From NCBI RefSeq assembly GCF_011397635.1, contig NC_064752.1, forward strand, positions 6,158,607-6,222,606: a stretch of DNA of 64,000 nt, in the 5' to 3' direction. Each line of letters starts with the position of its first letter. Within the stretch, counting starts at the first letter, position 1. The notes under the pieces are model-generated. The model did not search any database and was not told the origin of the DNA. It was given only the letters and a program-made list of their open reading frames with translations. The translations under genes and the position numbers were made by a program. The stretch comes from Epinephelus fuscoguttatus. Lineage: Eukaryota > Chordata > Actinopteri > Perciformes > Serranidae. Shown here piece after piece: positions 35,101-44,900 of the stretch.

Positions 35101-36046
35101 GGATTACTGTAATTCTCTATCAGGTAGCTCTAGTAAGTGCTTAAAAACTCTCCAGCTAATTCAGAATGCAGCAGTACGTTAACTAACAGGAATTAAGAAA
35201 TGAGATCTCATATATCCTGTTTTAGCTTCTCTGCACTTTAAACCTCTAAAATCCAGAATTGAATTTAAAATCCTACTGTTAACTTATAAAGCTCTAAATG
35301 GTCAAGCTCCGTCATATCTTAGAGAGCTCATAGTGCCATATTATCCCACCAGAACACTGCGCTCTGAGAACGCAGGGTTACTCGTGGTCCCTAAAGTCTC
35401 CAGAAGTAGATCAGGAGCCAGAGCCTTTAGCTATCAGGCTCCTCTCCTGTGGAATCATCTTCCTGTTACGGTCCGGGAGGCAGACACCGTCTCCACATTT
35501 AAGACTAGACTTAAGACTTTCCTCTTTGATAAAGCTTATAGTTAGGGCTGGCTCAGGCTTGCCCTGTACCAGCCCCTAGTTAGGCTGACTTAGGCCTAGT
35601 CTGCCGGAGGACCCCCCTATAATACACCGGGCCCCTGCGCTCCTTCTCTGTCTCTCTCGCTCGCGCTCTGTCTCTCTCACACTCTCTCTCGTATTCTATT
35701 AATGAATCTAGCTAACTCGCCCATACTGGATGTCACAAACTCGGCTTCTTCTCCCGAGCCTTTGTGCTCCACTGTCTCTCAGATTAACTCATATCACAGC
35801 GGTGCCTGGACAGCGTGACGTGTGTGGTTGTGCTGCTGCCGTGGTCCTGCCAGATGCCTCCTGCTGCTGCTGCCATCATTAGTCATTAGTCATACTTCTT
35901 CTGTTATTATACACATATGATTATTGTCACACATGTATACTGCCAGGTATTAATACATACTTTCAACATATTGTACCGCAGTAACCAGAACCATAACTAT
36001 AATATTATTACTTTCATTAATGTTGTTGTAAGCTACTGTCATTACC

Positions 36047-36099
<53 letters not shown>

Positions 36100-37686
36100 C
36101 ATATGGATTACTGTTAATTTATTATGCTGATCTGTTCTGTACGACATCTATTGCACGTCTGTCCGTCCTGGAAGAGGGATCCCTCCTCAGTTGCTCTTCC
36201 TGAGGTTTCTACCGTTTTTTTTTCCCGTCAAAGGGGTTTTTTTGGGGAGTTTTTCCTTATCCGCTGTGAGGGTCTTAAGGACAGAGGGATGTCGTATGCT
36301 GTAAAGCCCTGTGAGGCAAATTGTGATTTGTGATATTGGGCTTTATAAATAAAATTGATTGATTGATTGATTGTGACGAACTTTAAATCTGTCATCAGTT
36401 TGATTTCAGTTGATAATGTGTGGTATTTTTCAAGTGCACTTCACGCTGCGCCTTGTTACTCTTTTACTGTCTTCTCTTTGAATAAATGTTTAAAGAGACT
36501 GGAGCTAAACTGTTGATACATTTGAAAGCTAATTTCAGGAAACAAAAGTTGATGAAGCTGTTCAAAGCTGAGAAGATTGTATTGCTCTGATATGTGACAG
36601 TGATGCTAGCGGACAGGCTTTTTGTCCATTATTTTAATGCCTGATTATGTAAAGATGTAAGGTTCCTTGTTGTTAAATATTCAGTTAAACATATTGCTGA
36701 CATTTGTTTTTTCTCTTCAGGCCTCTAAATTGGCAGCACTGTTGAAGAAAGTTCTGGAGATTATCAGGTAAGATTGATTCACCTTCATCAGACAAAACTA
36801 ATACTTTCTATGGAGAGTTGTCCTTACAGTCAGTCTTTATATTATGGGCAACAGCATGCAAAACCACTGACATGTTACTTAAAGTGCCGTAAATGATAAA
36901 GAGATCGCAGCGCTGCAGTTGAGTTAAAGTTGAGCAATAAGGGCAAGTTTATTTAAATCGCACATTTCAGCAGTAAAGCGATTCAAAGTGCTCTACAAAA
37001 ATCATCCGAAGCGTCAATTAAAGGCAGTGCCGCTAAGGAGGAGTGAACTTGGCATGGTGAAACTGCAGGTGAGGTGAAACATTTCCATGGAATCAGTAGT
37101 GACTAGCCAGATGCCCCCAGAGAAAGGTTTGGGTGTGAGAGACAGTTTGAGAAACAAGTGGGCGGTGTGTCTGTTACCAGTGTTGTCACAGAACTGGAAT
37201 TTCTAACTTTGGCACAATACCTTAGAAAATGTCGATATTCAATACCACTTTTGATAATATCTGGAAAAACTGACATTGTGTGATGGTTCTTGGTTTGCTT
37301 ATCGATTGTTGTTAATGCCTTGTTCATGCATGACATCTTTGAAAATGAGTTTTAAATAAAGTTTTGAAGAAAATGAATATGTTTAGTTAAATTGATAATG
37401 TCCCATCAGCTCATCTTGTCTGTTTGTTCACTTCATGTTTCTTAATGACAGCCCTGAGGCCACCTGTGCGTGCAGTTGCTTTCTGTGACTGATGGAAGCT
37501 GATGATGGTCGACCTTTAATTATTATTCTACCGTTGTTGTTCGCCTTTCTTACAACCCTCCATTCCCTCTCACCTGTGCAGATCCAGTCATGCGTGCGGG
37601 GAATCCCAGCTGACGTGGGTTCAGTTCTTAGATGGAGCTGTCGATCACAACCTGCAAAAAGCCAAAGACTTTATTCAGCAAGACAG

Positions 37687-37690
<4 letters not shown>
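17730..37690 (+). CDS. ccndbp1: Cyclin D1-binding protein 1 (GCIP), 10 exons
   Basis: Exons are 17730-17817, 20572-20651, 21869-21950, 22229-22325, 25836-25909, 27663-27739, 27872-28125, 29391-29451, 36721-36767 and 37582-37690. All have GT-AG borders and compatible phases, giving 322 residues (human protein about 360). Recognisable segments include VPLRNLLNSIQ near the N-terminus, STVYYWLPKSQ, the acidic DPFSDVLDDDQQ near residue 175, the long conserved block in exon 7 (EKDRRVIGPCQGLMKASAAC), and the C-terminal AVDHNLQKAKDFI. The family protein binds cyclin D1 and related HLH partners, lowers CDK4-dependent Rb phosphorylation and E2F activity, and acts in nucleus and cytoplasm. The start is the first ATG in the reading frame of exon 1. 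Introns carry an antisense L1 (intron 4) and hAT, palindromic and L2-type elements (intron 8, 7.3 kb). The stop codon is followed at once by a (TG)22 tract. Confidence 0.95.
18924..19430. mobile_element. Long-inverted-repeat (foldback) element, copy 2, in ccndbp1 intron 1
   Basis: This has the same arms and the same end sequence (TACAGAAGCGTATTGCATTC and, inverted, TACGGAAGCATATTGCATTC) as the copy at 4608, with a shorter spacer and right arm. It is flanked by the perfect 6-base duplication ATAAAT (18918-18923 and 19431-19436). Confidence 0.82.
21003..21730 (+). repeat. Teleost interspersed repeat in ccndbp1 intron 2
   Basis: It contains AACGAAAACTCTGTCTGTGT, GGGGGGCGCTATAGCAACCG and GGGCATATCTCATGCCCCGT, a long non-coding repeat that I recognise as common in fish genomes. 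The class is uncertain. Confidence 0.6.
23021..25640 (-). pseudogene. L1 ORF2 remnant: reverse transcriptase and C-terminal Cys-rich domain
   Basis: The coding part of the L1 lies in three frames. The first frameshift coincides with an AT-rich run at about 23690-23752. The second lies around 23350-23490, where the two frames overlap in similar sequence. The reverse-transcriptase core itself is intact, including the YADD aspartates, but with no endonuclease and a broken C-terminus the copy cannot move by itself. Confidence 0.85.
23690..23752. repeat. AT-only run inside the L1 ORF
   Basis: About 60 bases of almost pure A and T, with TATAATATAAT-type units, interrupt the L1 ORF2 frame between SVPLKY and SDNPVVL. 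Confidence 0.85.
26098..26146. repeat. (GT)n microsatellite, ccndbp1 intron 5
   Basis: A GT run with a few interruptions (TTT, TATG, GCATGG). Confidence 0.85.
26220..27660. other. ccndbp1 intron 5, unremarkable part
   Basis: AT-rich intron sequence with a poly-A run near 27078. No repeat ends or coding segments are recognised. Confidence 0.45.
28200..28530. repeat. Dispersed repeat, ccndbp1 intron 7
   Basis: GAGCCAGCCTCAAGTGGCCA and GGCACTTCCATGTTGGCTTC recur in reverse at 43310-43460 and in part at 57085-57135. GTGGATCTGACTGAG resembles 62345-62370. The family is not identified. Confidence 0.5.
29497..30511. mobile_element. hAT-like element in ccndbp1 intron 8
   Basis: The ends TAGGGGTGTAACAATCC and (inverted) TAGGGCTGTAAACCACC are inverted repeats, flanked by GTTCAGAG (29489-29496) and GTTCACAC (30512-30519), a plausible 8-base duplication with two changes. 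A LINE-like 3' tail (TTCCCCTCAGGGGGATTAAT) is nested at about 29985-30040. Confidence 0.65.
30520..32915. other. ccndbp1 intron 8, unassigned part
   Basis: It contains a 191-codon open frame at 31407-31982 without protein-like features, and a (GAT)n run near 32250. Probably old repeats, family unknown. Confidence 0.4.
32916..33763. mobile_element. Non-autonomous DNA element with inverted ends, ccndbp1 intron 8
   Basis: The left end AAGCCCCGTTTGCACCGAGC and the right end (inverted) AAGCGTTGTTTCCACCACAC are inverted repeats. Subterminal GGTACC-type motifs recur on both sides. No ORF is recognised. Its right half recurs at the start of the window. Confidence 0.7.
34165..34500. other. Possible old retroelement tail before the L2
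   Basis: TTTATTTTAATTTGATAGGG and repeated ACAATACA-type motifs resemble a common fish retroelement terminus in reverse orientation. The class is not resolved. Confidence 0.35.
34502..35545 (+). pseudogene. L2-type reverse transcriptase fragment with two in-frame stops
   Basis: This single continuous frame encodes the palm, thumb and C-terminal region of a non-LTR reverse transcriptase. YADD is present. The TAA near 35180 and TGA near 35210 are isolated nonsense changes, because the sequence on both sides stays in the same frame and reads as conserved protein. It is not a host gene. Confidence 0.85.
34530..36372 (+). mobile_element. 5'-truncated L2/CR1-type LINE in ccndbp1 intron 8
   Basis: A frame from 34502 carries typical reverse-transcriptase blocks: GVPQGSVLGPILFTLYM, HCYADDTQLYLS, MSTNFLMLNSDKTEV and NLGVIFDQDLSF. 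The reading frame continues to the native C-terminus at 35545 (LWNHLPVTVREADTVSTFK, TRLKTFLFDKAYS), with only two in-frame stop codons near 35180 and 35210. The 3' UTR includes a TC microsatellite (36052-36096) and ends in TTTATAAATAAAATTGATTG followed by (TTGA)n, the kind of 3' tail seen in L2/CR1-clade elements. The 5' two thirds are missing; the 5' edge is approximate. Confidence 0.88.
36900..37197 (+). repeat. Near-identical 290-base repeat, copy 1 (ccndbp1 intron 9)
   Basis: From GCTGCAGTTGAGTTAAAG to GTCACAGAACTGGAA this segment matches 39209-39498 with only a few mismatches. It is not protein-coding. Confidence 0.85.

Positions 37691-37734
<44 letters not shown>
37691..37734 (+). repeat. 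(TG)22 microsatellite directly after the ccndbp1 stop codon
   Basis: The TAG stop at 37688-37690 is followed without any gap by 44 bases of pure TG. The tract would be transcribed as UG repeats in the 3' UTR. Confidence 0.95.
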
Positions 37735-37737
<3 letters not shown>

Positions 37738-37782
37738 AGCATGTTTAAGAACTGTGCAGTATTAATGCTTGTATAACATATA

Positions 37783-37788
37783 AATAAA
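37783..37788 (+). terminator. Polyadenylation signal of ccndbp1
   Basis: AATAAA lies 93 bases after the stop codon, which would give a short 3' UTR consisting largely of the (TG)n tract. Confidence 0.65.
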
Positions 37789-38246
37789 AGGGATGACTTG
37801 AGTCCTAACATGAACTCTTTGTGTGTCAGTAGTGTTGTTTACTCAGTTAATCTTCACTTGACTGCACAACCGGTTCCAGGGACAGTTGTGTCACAGCACT
37901 TTACCAACTGAATTAATCACAATAAGAAGCAAATCTCTTCTATTTGTCTTGAATCGATGGTCCTTGATGACTGACTGAACAGCAAACAATTTAACACAAC
38001 AACTTTAAAGGCGGTGCTATGTCATGCTTTATGCAGTGTCCACAACAGGTTTCAAAGTGGCCAAAAAAATCTGTTATTGCAGGTGAGAAGTCACCTGGAA
38101 ATACAGGAAAGTCCTCAGAATGAACTCGTGCATACAAAAGTTAAGACGGCTCTATAGATATAAGAAATCTATGCATGTGTTTGGGTAAGAGTCAAGTAGA
38201 TGTAGCGACATTTTCAGGGCCGCTGCTGGACATTTGGGTGCCCTAA

Positions 38247-39004
38247 GGCAAAATTTATACTTCTGCGTTGAATCGACAACATACCTAGCAGTGAGGCAGA
38301 CCCTCGTCTATTTCTGTAAGCTGAAACCATTTCCCTCAGTGGAGACAAAGCTTTTATTAACTTTAATTTCACAGATGAGAAACAATAAACTGTGAAGACA
38401 ATAAAGCCTCCACTAAAATATCATTTTAACTCTTGTGTGATTTATCCTGGCTTCATATGGGTAGAGGAAATCTCAGCTCGTTGCTAGGCTAATTTATACA
38501 ATGTAAAATGCCATAGGCTTGTGCTAATAATGTTAGCATGATGTATTTGTTTGGAAAAGGCGTTTAGTATAAGACAGTTGTTTAGTCGGTGAACCTCATT
38601 AGTTGTATAGAGTTGAATTTTGCAACGTTACCTTTGTTAAATATTGCTGTTGTCCCTGGCTTCATATGAGCAGAGGAAATCGCAAGTAGCTGGTAGGTTA
38701 ATTTATACAATGTAAAATGCCATAGGCTCGTGCTAATAACGTTAGCATGTTGTATTTGTTTAGAAAATGTGTTTAGTATCAGTCAGTTGTTTTGTCGGTG
38801 AACCTCATTAGTTGTAATAGAGTTGAATTTTGTGATGTTACCTTTGTTAAATGTCGCCTTTGTCCCTGGCTTCATATGAGAAGAGGAAAAGTTTACTAGC
38901 CGGCAAGCAAATTTATACAGTGTAAAATGCCATAGGCTTGTGCTAATAACGTTAGCATGTTACATTTGCTTGGAAAACGTGTTTCGTATAAGACAGTTGT
39001 TTAA
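38247..39004 (-). mobile_element. MITE, TTTATACTTCTGCG family, copy B (truncated)
   Basis: Its end reads TAAGGCAAAATTTATACTTCTGCG. The interior is built of about 2.6 tandem units of 209-210 bases, marked by CTTCATATG at 38451, 38660 and 38870. The other end is missing. Confidence 0.75.
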
Positions 39005-39208
39005 TCCTGTATAACCCTCGGCCTTTAACACTATTAAACTGTCCTATCAAAGACAAAAAGCCAAATAAAGACACCAGAACTTTACAATGCCAGTGTGTAT
39101 TACACTATAGAGCTAACTACAGGAAAAGCAGACACACATACACAGGTTTGTGCAGTCTTCTTCAATTAAATAAATCATTACAGACTCACCGAGGAATGAG
39201 TCCTAAAG

Positions 39209-39500
39209 CACTGCAGTTGAGTTAAAGTTGAGCAATAAGGGCAAGTTTATTTAAATCGCACATTTCAGCAATAAAGCGATTCAAAGTGCTCTACAAAAAT
39301 CATCCGAAGCGTCAATTAAAGGCAGTGCCGCTAAGGAGGAGTGAACTTGGCATGGTGAAACTGCAGGTGAGGTGAAACATTTCCATGGAATCAGTAGTGA
39401 CTAGCCAGATGCCCCCAGAGAAAGGTTTGGGTGTGAGAGGCAGTTTGACAAACAAGTGGGCGGTGTGTCTGTTACCAGTGTTGTCACAGAACTGGAACTG
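39209..39500 (+). repeat. Near-identical 290-base repeat, copy 2 (downstream of ccndbp1)
   Basis: This is a direct-orientation copy of 36900-37197, so the two copies bracket the last exon of ccndbp1. Differences seen include GCAGTAAAG versus GCAATAAAG and GAGACAG versus GAGGCAG. Confidence 0.85.
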
Positions 39501-40094
39501 AAGAATGAGTCCTAAAACCCAGACATGAGTTAGCAATTCAGCACTCCTGGTTCCCTCGTCTCATAGTCAATGGGTTTTTTATGAAGATTATCATGCTGGA
39601 CAAAAGGTGTAAGGATCATAAATGTTTGCCACGGAGCTTAATTTCTGCAATGAGTCAAAATCCAATGGAAAAATCCAGCAGGCTTTTTGACAATTGAACC
39701 AGGACGATGCTAACTTCAACTGGGAGAGTCAATGAAATATGTCTGATTATGATTGATGATGATAATATTGGGCTGTTTTGGTCCTGCGTGCCCTCAGCAG
39801 CGGTGCTGACTGCTCATTTTTCATCCAGTAGATCTCATCTAAGATTTTCTCAGCCACTCCTTGTCACTTCATACTGAGTGTTTGTTTATACAGCTGTTCA
39901 GGATGAACCAGCTTCGTTTATAATACTAATCACTTTATTTAAATAGCACCTTTATGAACAGAGTTTACAAAGTCTTTTGAAACGCAAAGCGAAAGCAGAA
40001 ACAGGATACTCAGAAAGCAGTAAAACAAAAGTTTAAACAAGATGACAAAAAATGCAGAATGCAGGACACAAAATGTTAGTAAGTAAACACAAAT
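39501..40094. other. Intergenic, no gene seen
   Basis: TTATTTAAATAGCACCTTTA at about 39933 resembles the end of a common fish repeat; nothing else is recognised. Confidence 0.4.
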
Positions 40095-40490
40095 CCATCC
40101 ATTTTCATCTGCTGATCCGGGGCTGGGTCACTGGAGCAGCAGGCCAAGCAAAGCATCCCAGACGTTGCTCTCTCCAACAACACTTTCCAGCTCCTTCTCA
40201 GGGACCCCAAGGCGTTGCCAGGCCAGATGAGATATGTAATCCCTCCAGCGTGTCCTGGGTCTGCCCCGAGGCCTCCGACCAGGGGAACGTGCCCGGAACA
40301 CCTCTAAAAGGAGGCGCCCAGGAGGATCCTGATCAGACACCTGAACCACCTCAACTGACCCCTTTCAACGCGAAGGAGCAGCGGCTCTACTCCAAGCTCC
40401 CTCTGGATGTCCGAGCTCTTCACCCTATCTCTAAGGCTGAGCCCAGCCACCCCACGGAGGAAACTCATTTCAGCCGCTTCGAAATACAAA
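40095..40490 (-). mobile_element. LINE 3'-end fragment
   Basis: The minus-strand frame reads EVFRARSPGRRPRGRPRTRW, then RDYISHLAWQRLGVP. This resembles the C-terminal tail of a non-LTR retrotransposon protein abundant in fish. A second frame (40304-40537) holds adjoining sequence, indicating a frameshift. No reverse-transcriptase core is present. Confidence 0.6.
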
Positions 40491-41108
40491 TAAAAAGACC
40501 AAAAACAACAAAAGCAATAACAAGGAAATAAATACATATAAATAAATAAAAGACAACATCACATAAAAGCATCTCTTGTGAGGCATTAGTAAAATGGCGG
40601 GGGAAGGCAGTGATGATGGAATCTACTAACTTGGATAAAATTCTGGTGATGGAGTGATTTGCTAAATTTAGAGGAGAACGATGCTCTTGCTTCTTCAACT
40701 GCCTTTTGATATTTTTTCATTGCGTCTTTTTGTTACGTGACGAGGCAAGCTGCTGTGATGGCAGATGGTTACCAGGTGGAGAAGGAGTGGAGCAGGAGGC
40801 AGCAGACCTGGATAACGCTGCAGGTACAGAGAAGCAGGTGCATTAATCAAAAGCACAGGATTCACAAGGTGGCTTGAACGTGACTGACTAGTAAGCAGAG
40901 TCTACGATCTGGCAGCGTGCTGGAGTTGGAGCCTGGTATTTGAAGCTGAGCTGATTGAAGATGATGAGCAGCTGTGGTGACTCCTGTGCACCAGACAACA
41001 CTTCTGTAATCAGAGCGAGAGAGGGGAGGTGGAAAGCTCCTGGCTAGGAGGGAGAGGAGGCTGCAGTTAATAATAATTAATAACTTTGGCAACTTGATAT
41101 ATGTGCCT

Positions 41109-41400
41109 CCTTCCTCTTCAGCCCAGACAGCACAGTGGTGCAGTGGTTAGCACTGTTGCCACACAGTGAGAGGGTTCCAGATTTGAACCTGCTAGCCAGG
41201 CGGGGGTCCTCCTTGTGGAGTTTTTATGTTCTCCCTATGTCAGCGTGGGTTTTCTCTGGATTCCCCAACTTCCTCCCACAGTCCAAAAACATGCAGGTTG
41301 GGTTATCTGGTGACTTGAAATTGAAATTGTAGGTTTGAGTGTGGCGTGAATCTACAGTATGTGTCAGTCCTTTGATAGTCTGGCAACCTGTCCAGAGTCC
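41109..41400 (+). mobile_element. tRNA-derived fish SINE
   Basis: The head GCACAGTGGTGCAGTGGTTA holds an A-box-like stretch, followed by a B-box-like region around AGATTTGAACC. The conserved body TTCTCCCTATGTCAGCGTGG and CCTCCCACAGTCCAAAAACA is typical of a SINE common in teleosts. It lies upstream of the transglutaminase gene. Confidence 0.8.
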
Positions 41401-41890
41401 AGCGGTTAGAAATAATGAATGAATGAATCTTCATCAGCACTCACAAACCATGTCTGACTTTCATTTTTATGTCAGTGTGCAGACCATCAATGCGTTGTTT
41501 ATTGTCATAAACACTTAGTTACACAAGTTGCTACCTGCCCATATAACTGGAGCTGAGGAAGCGTCTGCACACATCCCACAGTATAGTATGAAATGCAATC
41601 ACATACACACAATCATAATATAATGTGATGGCAGCAAAGTGAACAGACATCTGTTACAAGCCTGCTAAAAACATTCAATGCTTAACCGAACCTTCAGTCT
41701 GATCGCAAAAAATCAAAAAATCCATGTTGCAAGATGTGTTGTATGTAAATGTGAGAATGGGGCTGGGCTTGCCAGGTCTTTAAAATCAGCCAAAGCTGGT
41801 TCATCGGTCAGTGCGCTGCACACAACCTGTCAGTTTGCATTGTACTGTCTTCGAATCAGTAGAACCTGTGGGACGTGTGAGGCTCCTCTA

Positions 41891-41915
41891 ATGATGCCAG
41901 GGGGGACTACGTCGA
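41891..41915 (+). CDS. tgm5l: Candidate first coding exon of the transglutaminase gene
   Basis: Exon 2 (from 43957) needs one upstream base to complete its first codon. Here ATGATGCCAGGG runs open for 25 bases to a strong donor, TCGA|GTAAGTA, ending in phase 1 exactly as needed. The join gives a Ser-Ile-Phe-Asp-Ser-Val junction, similar in style to the short N-terminal leaders of vertebrate transglutaminases. The exon is too short for homology to confirm it. Alternatives are another small upstream exon or initiation at Met codon 43983 in exon 2. Confidence 0.5.
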
Positions 41916-44900
41916 GTAAGTACACTAGAGTTTTTATCAAAGGTATCTGTTTTCACTTTGACGTTTTATCTTGTCCTGTGTCGGTCTCTGCATCCACACC
42001 CCAAACCTGATTGCGTGCACTGTATTGTGCTGTACATGAATACAGTCTGTAATGTTGTATCTGGTTGCGTAATGTGTTTAGACAGAAGCACACGGTATTG
42101 TACAGTCAGCTGGAAGTTTGGGGGATGATGCATACAGCTTGGTATGTACTTCAAACAGTAAATTAAATCAACATAATAAATCCTCACAGATCAGCTGCTG
42201 CTGTCGGGTCACATGGGCTCAGTCACATATCCGGTTTCCGTATGAAGCTGTCTGGCATGTGGTTTTTCATAGCAAGGTGTAATGTGTCTCACAGAAAAAC
42301 AGAAACAAAACAACAACAACGACACAAAAAACTACAAAGAAATTAAAAGCAACAGGGACAATGCTGTTTATCAGCTGTTATTTTACTGTCTTTTTAGCAG
42401 CTTAATTCAGAAAACATGTTTTCAGTTTGTCTCAAACTGTGTCTGTCTGTGGTTTGGTGGTCAAAGCCTGTTCTCATGCCAGCTGCTGCTGTAAGTGTTC
42501 ATATGACTGTGGCGAGACACAAAAAAACAAGAAGCTGAGGTTAAAATGCTCCGTAGAGCTGACGACAGCTGAGGCATCAGGTGATAACTCTCTGTGGGTT
42601 CGTCAAAGGAAGCAGATCCTTCATGTTATACATTATCATTTGATCTATTGTTAATATAAAAATATTTATTTGTAAGTGCAACGTTGGGGTTTAAAACAAG
42701 CTCATGACAAAGGAGCAATGGAAAGACAAACTTAAACTCAACAGTTAAAAGTTTCAACTAAGTCATTGCTTGTCAAGAATTGCCTCCGGGACATTTGAGG
42801 CACAGGTACTGTAAAGGTATTTCAGACTTACTGTGTCATGTTCAAGGGGTCATTTCATGTTGCACAAACTTGTCTCTGCTGCGTATCACACACAGCGTTG
42901 AATGAAATTGCCTCTGGCGGCTGAAACTGCTTTTATCAGAGTCTGGATTGTGTTTGTGCGTGACTGCATCGCCCCCGCAAGATTTCGGGGAGGGGGCTGA
43001 CATGATTTTCCAGGCTGCTGTTCTGGGGGGCCTGAGGTGGAGCCGAGCATTTTTCTTTTCTTCTCTTAGACTGTCCTGTTGCATCACGCCCCACCCAAGC
43101 ACATTTCTTCACCACATACTGTAACTCTGCCAAAAGTGGTTGCATGTACAACCTGGCCTGTCCACCCCTGCCCTGCTCCAGTTTCTGCCAGAAACAGCAC
43201 GCCAGTTGTCAACATGCTCAGCCAGTTTGTCGAGGTGAATCTGGGTCTCTCCACATCCTCACCTGAGCGCCAAGCGTGACCCTCACCTGGGTCAGCACCA
43301 GGCTGCAATCTCCAAGGCTGAAAATGAAGCTAACACTCAAGTGCCAAAAACTGCAGTTCCTTAAATGGCCACTTGAGGCTGGCTCCAGAGCGAGCCAATC
43401 CACACAGACCCCCATGTTAAAATGCCAAACTTTACAGCAGAAATAAACATGTTTACAGCCTGATACACAAAACAAACAAAGAAAAACAGGTTTTGGTCTC
43501 TGTAGTTAAGCGTCTACGTATAAGGGATGCACGATATTATCAGTACATCATCAGTATCGGCCAATATCAGCTTTAAAATGAACTACCAGAATCGGCCAAC
43601 ATGCTTCTTCTAAATTTGCACAATGAGCAAAAAAATCCAGTAAAAAAAATCCAGTATCATGCATCCCTGGTATACATGTCTATGACTACGATGACAACCA
43701 TAAAAATTGCACTAATCTGATTTGTTTTGGATATGAAAGAGATGGTCAAGTAAATGTTAGACATTATATTTGATTGATGCAAATTAATTAAATTATGGTC
43801 ACTATCTTCGTGTTTGTCACGGATAAATTAGACTTTTCTTCTACTCGAGATTTGCTCTTTATAAAAGGTGGATTAAATATCACTGCCATCAAATAAATAA
43901 ATAAATGTTGTATTGTATTAACTTGTTCATGGTTGCTTGTTTTTAATCTCTTTCAGTCTTTGACTCTGTGGAGTCTTCCCCCATGAAGAACAACTTTCTA
44001 CACCGCACCAGTGACATCTCATTTGAGGAGCTGATTGTGAGGCGAGGCCAGTCCTTCGACGTGGAGGTTAAACTGACGAAACCTTTTGACTCTAAACTTC
44101 ACCCACTCAAAATTGTTGCAAGTACAGGTTGGTGTTTCATTAAGTTATTTGTTTTGAGTATTTGTTGAGGTCTGTTCTGCTCTACGAAGCCAAAACACAG
44201 TAATATCTGGAAAGAACTCCGACCATGTGGCATCTTTTTACTGTATAAAAACATATGAATTGTTATTAATGAAATATTGTCACCGTTAGCGAGACAGAAG
44301 AGTTAGCGTTGGCCCGACAGGGAAGTTAACGTTAGCGTCTTAGCTTAGCAGAGCAGCAGTAACTGAAAATATGCACACTTCTACACGTGTAAGAAATAAG
44401 ATAAAGTAAGACTTCATGCATTTTAATCTGAGTATTCAGCTCAACTCTAGTAGGTACTGAGTTTCCCCTTAAGATTGTAAAACTACATTTTAAGTTAGCT
44501 TGAAACTTTCCCACAGTTTTTCCTTAATTTCACTTCTTAAAGTTTGAGGGATCTTGACAGCTAGTGAAATATCACATCACTGCATTAATTGGATGGTCTG
44601 TTTAAACCAATGGATGGATGAATGAATGGATGAATGGATGGATTGTTACATCAGTAAATGAAACGTCTGACTCCCTCTCTGCAGGAGAATATCCAAGCGA
44701 GGACTCGGGGACAGCATCAACGTTCGGCATCCCAGATACTGCGAACTGGTCAGCATCAGCAAAGGCAGTGTGGAAGGTGGAGCTTCACAAAGACTCTGAC
44801 CCAAAGTCGGGCAAACTGGTCCTCATCATCACCCCCCCAGCTGACGCCCCCATAGGGGAGTACACCATCATGGGTTATCACAGGGACGAGGAAAAACTGC

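Noticed and set aside
34502-35182. 226-residue open frame as a host gene
   Set aside because: Its motifs are those of a non-LTR reverse transcriptase and the frame continues past stop codons into the usual LINE C-terminus.
40052-40531. 159-residue plus-strand frame
   Set aside because: The minus strand of the same stretch reads as a known LINE protein tail; the plus frame is its shadow.
43983-44127. Transglutaminase start at the in-frame Met at 43983 with no upstream exon
   Set aside because: A clear splice acceptor precedes 43957 and the frame is open back to it, so an upstream exon is more likely, although the Met cannot be fully excluded.
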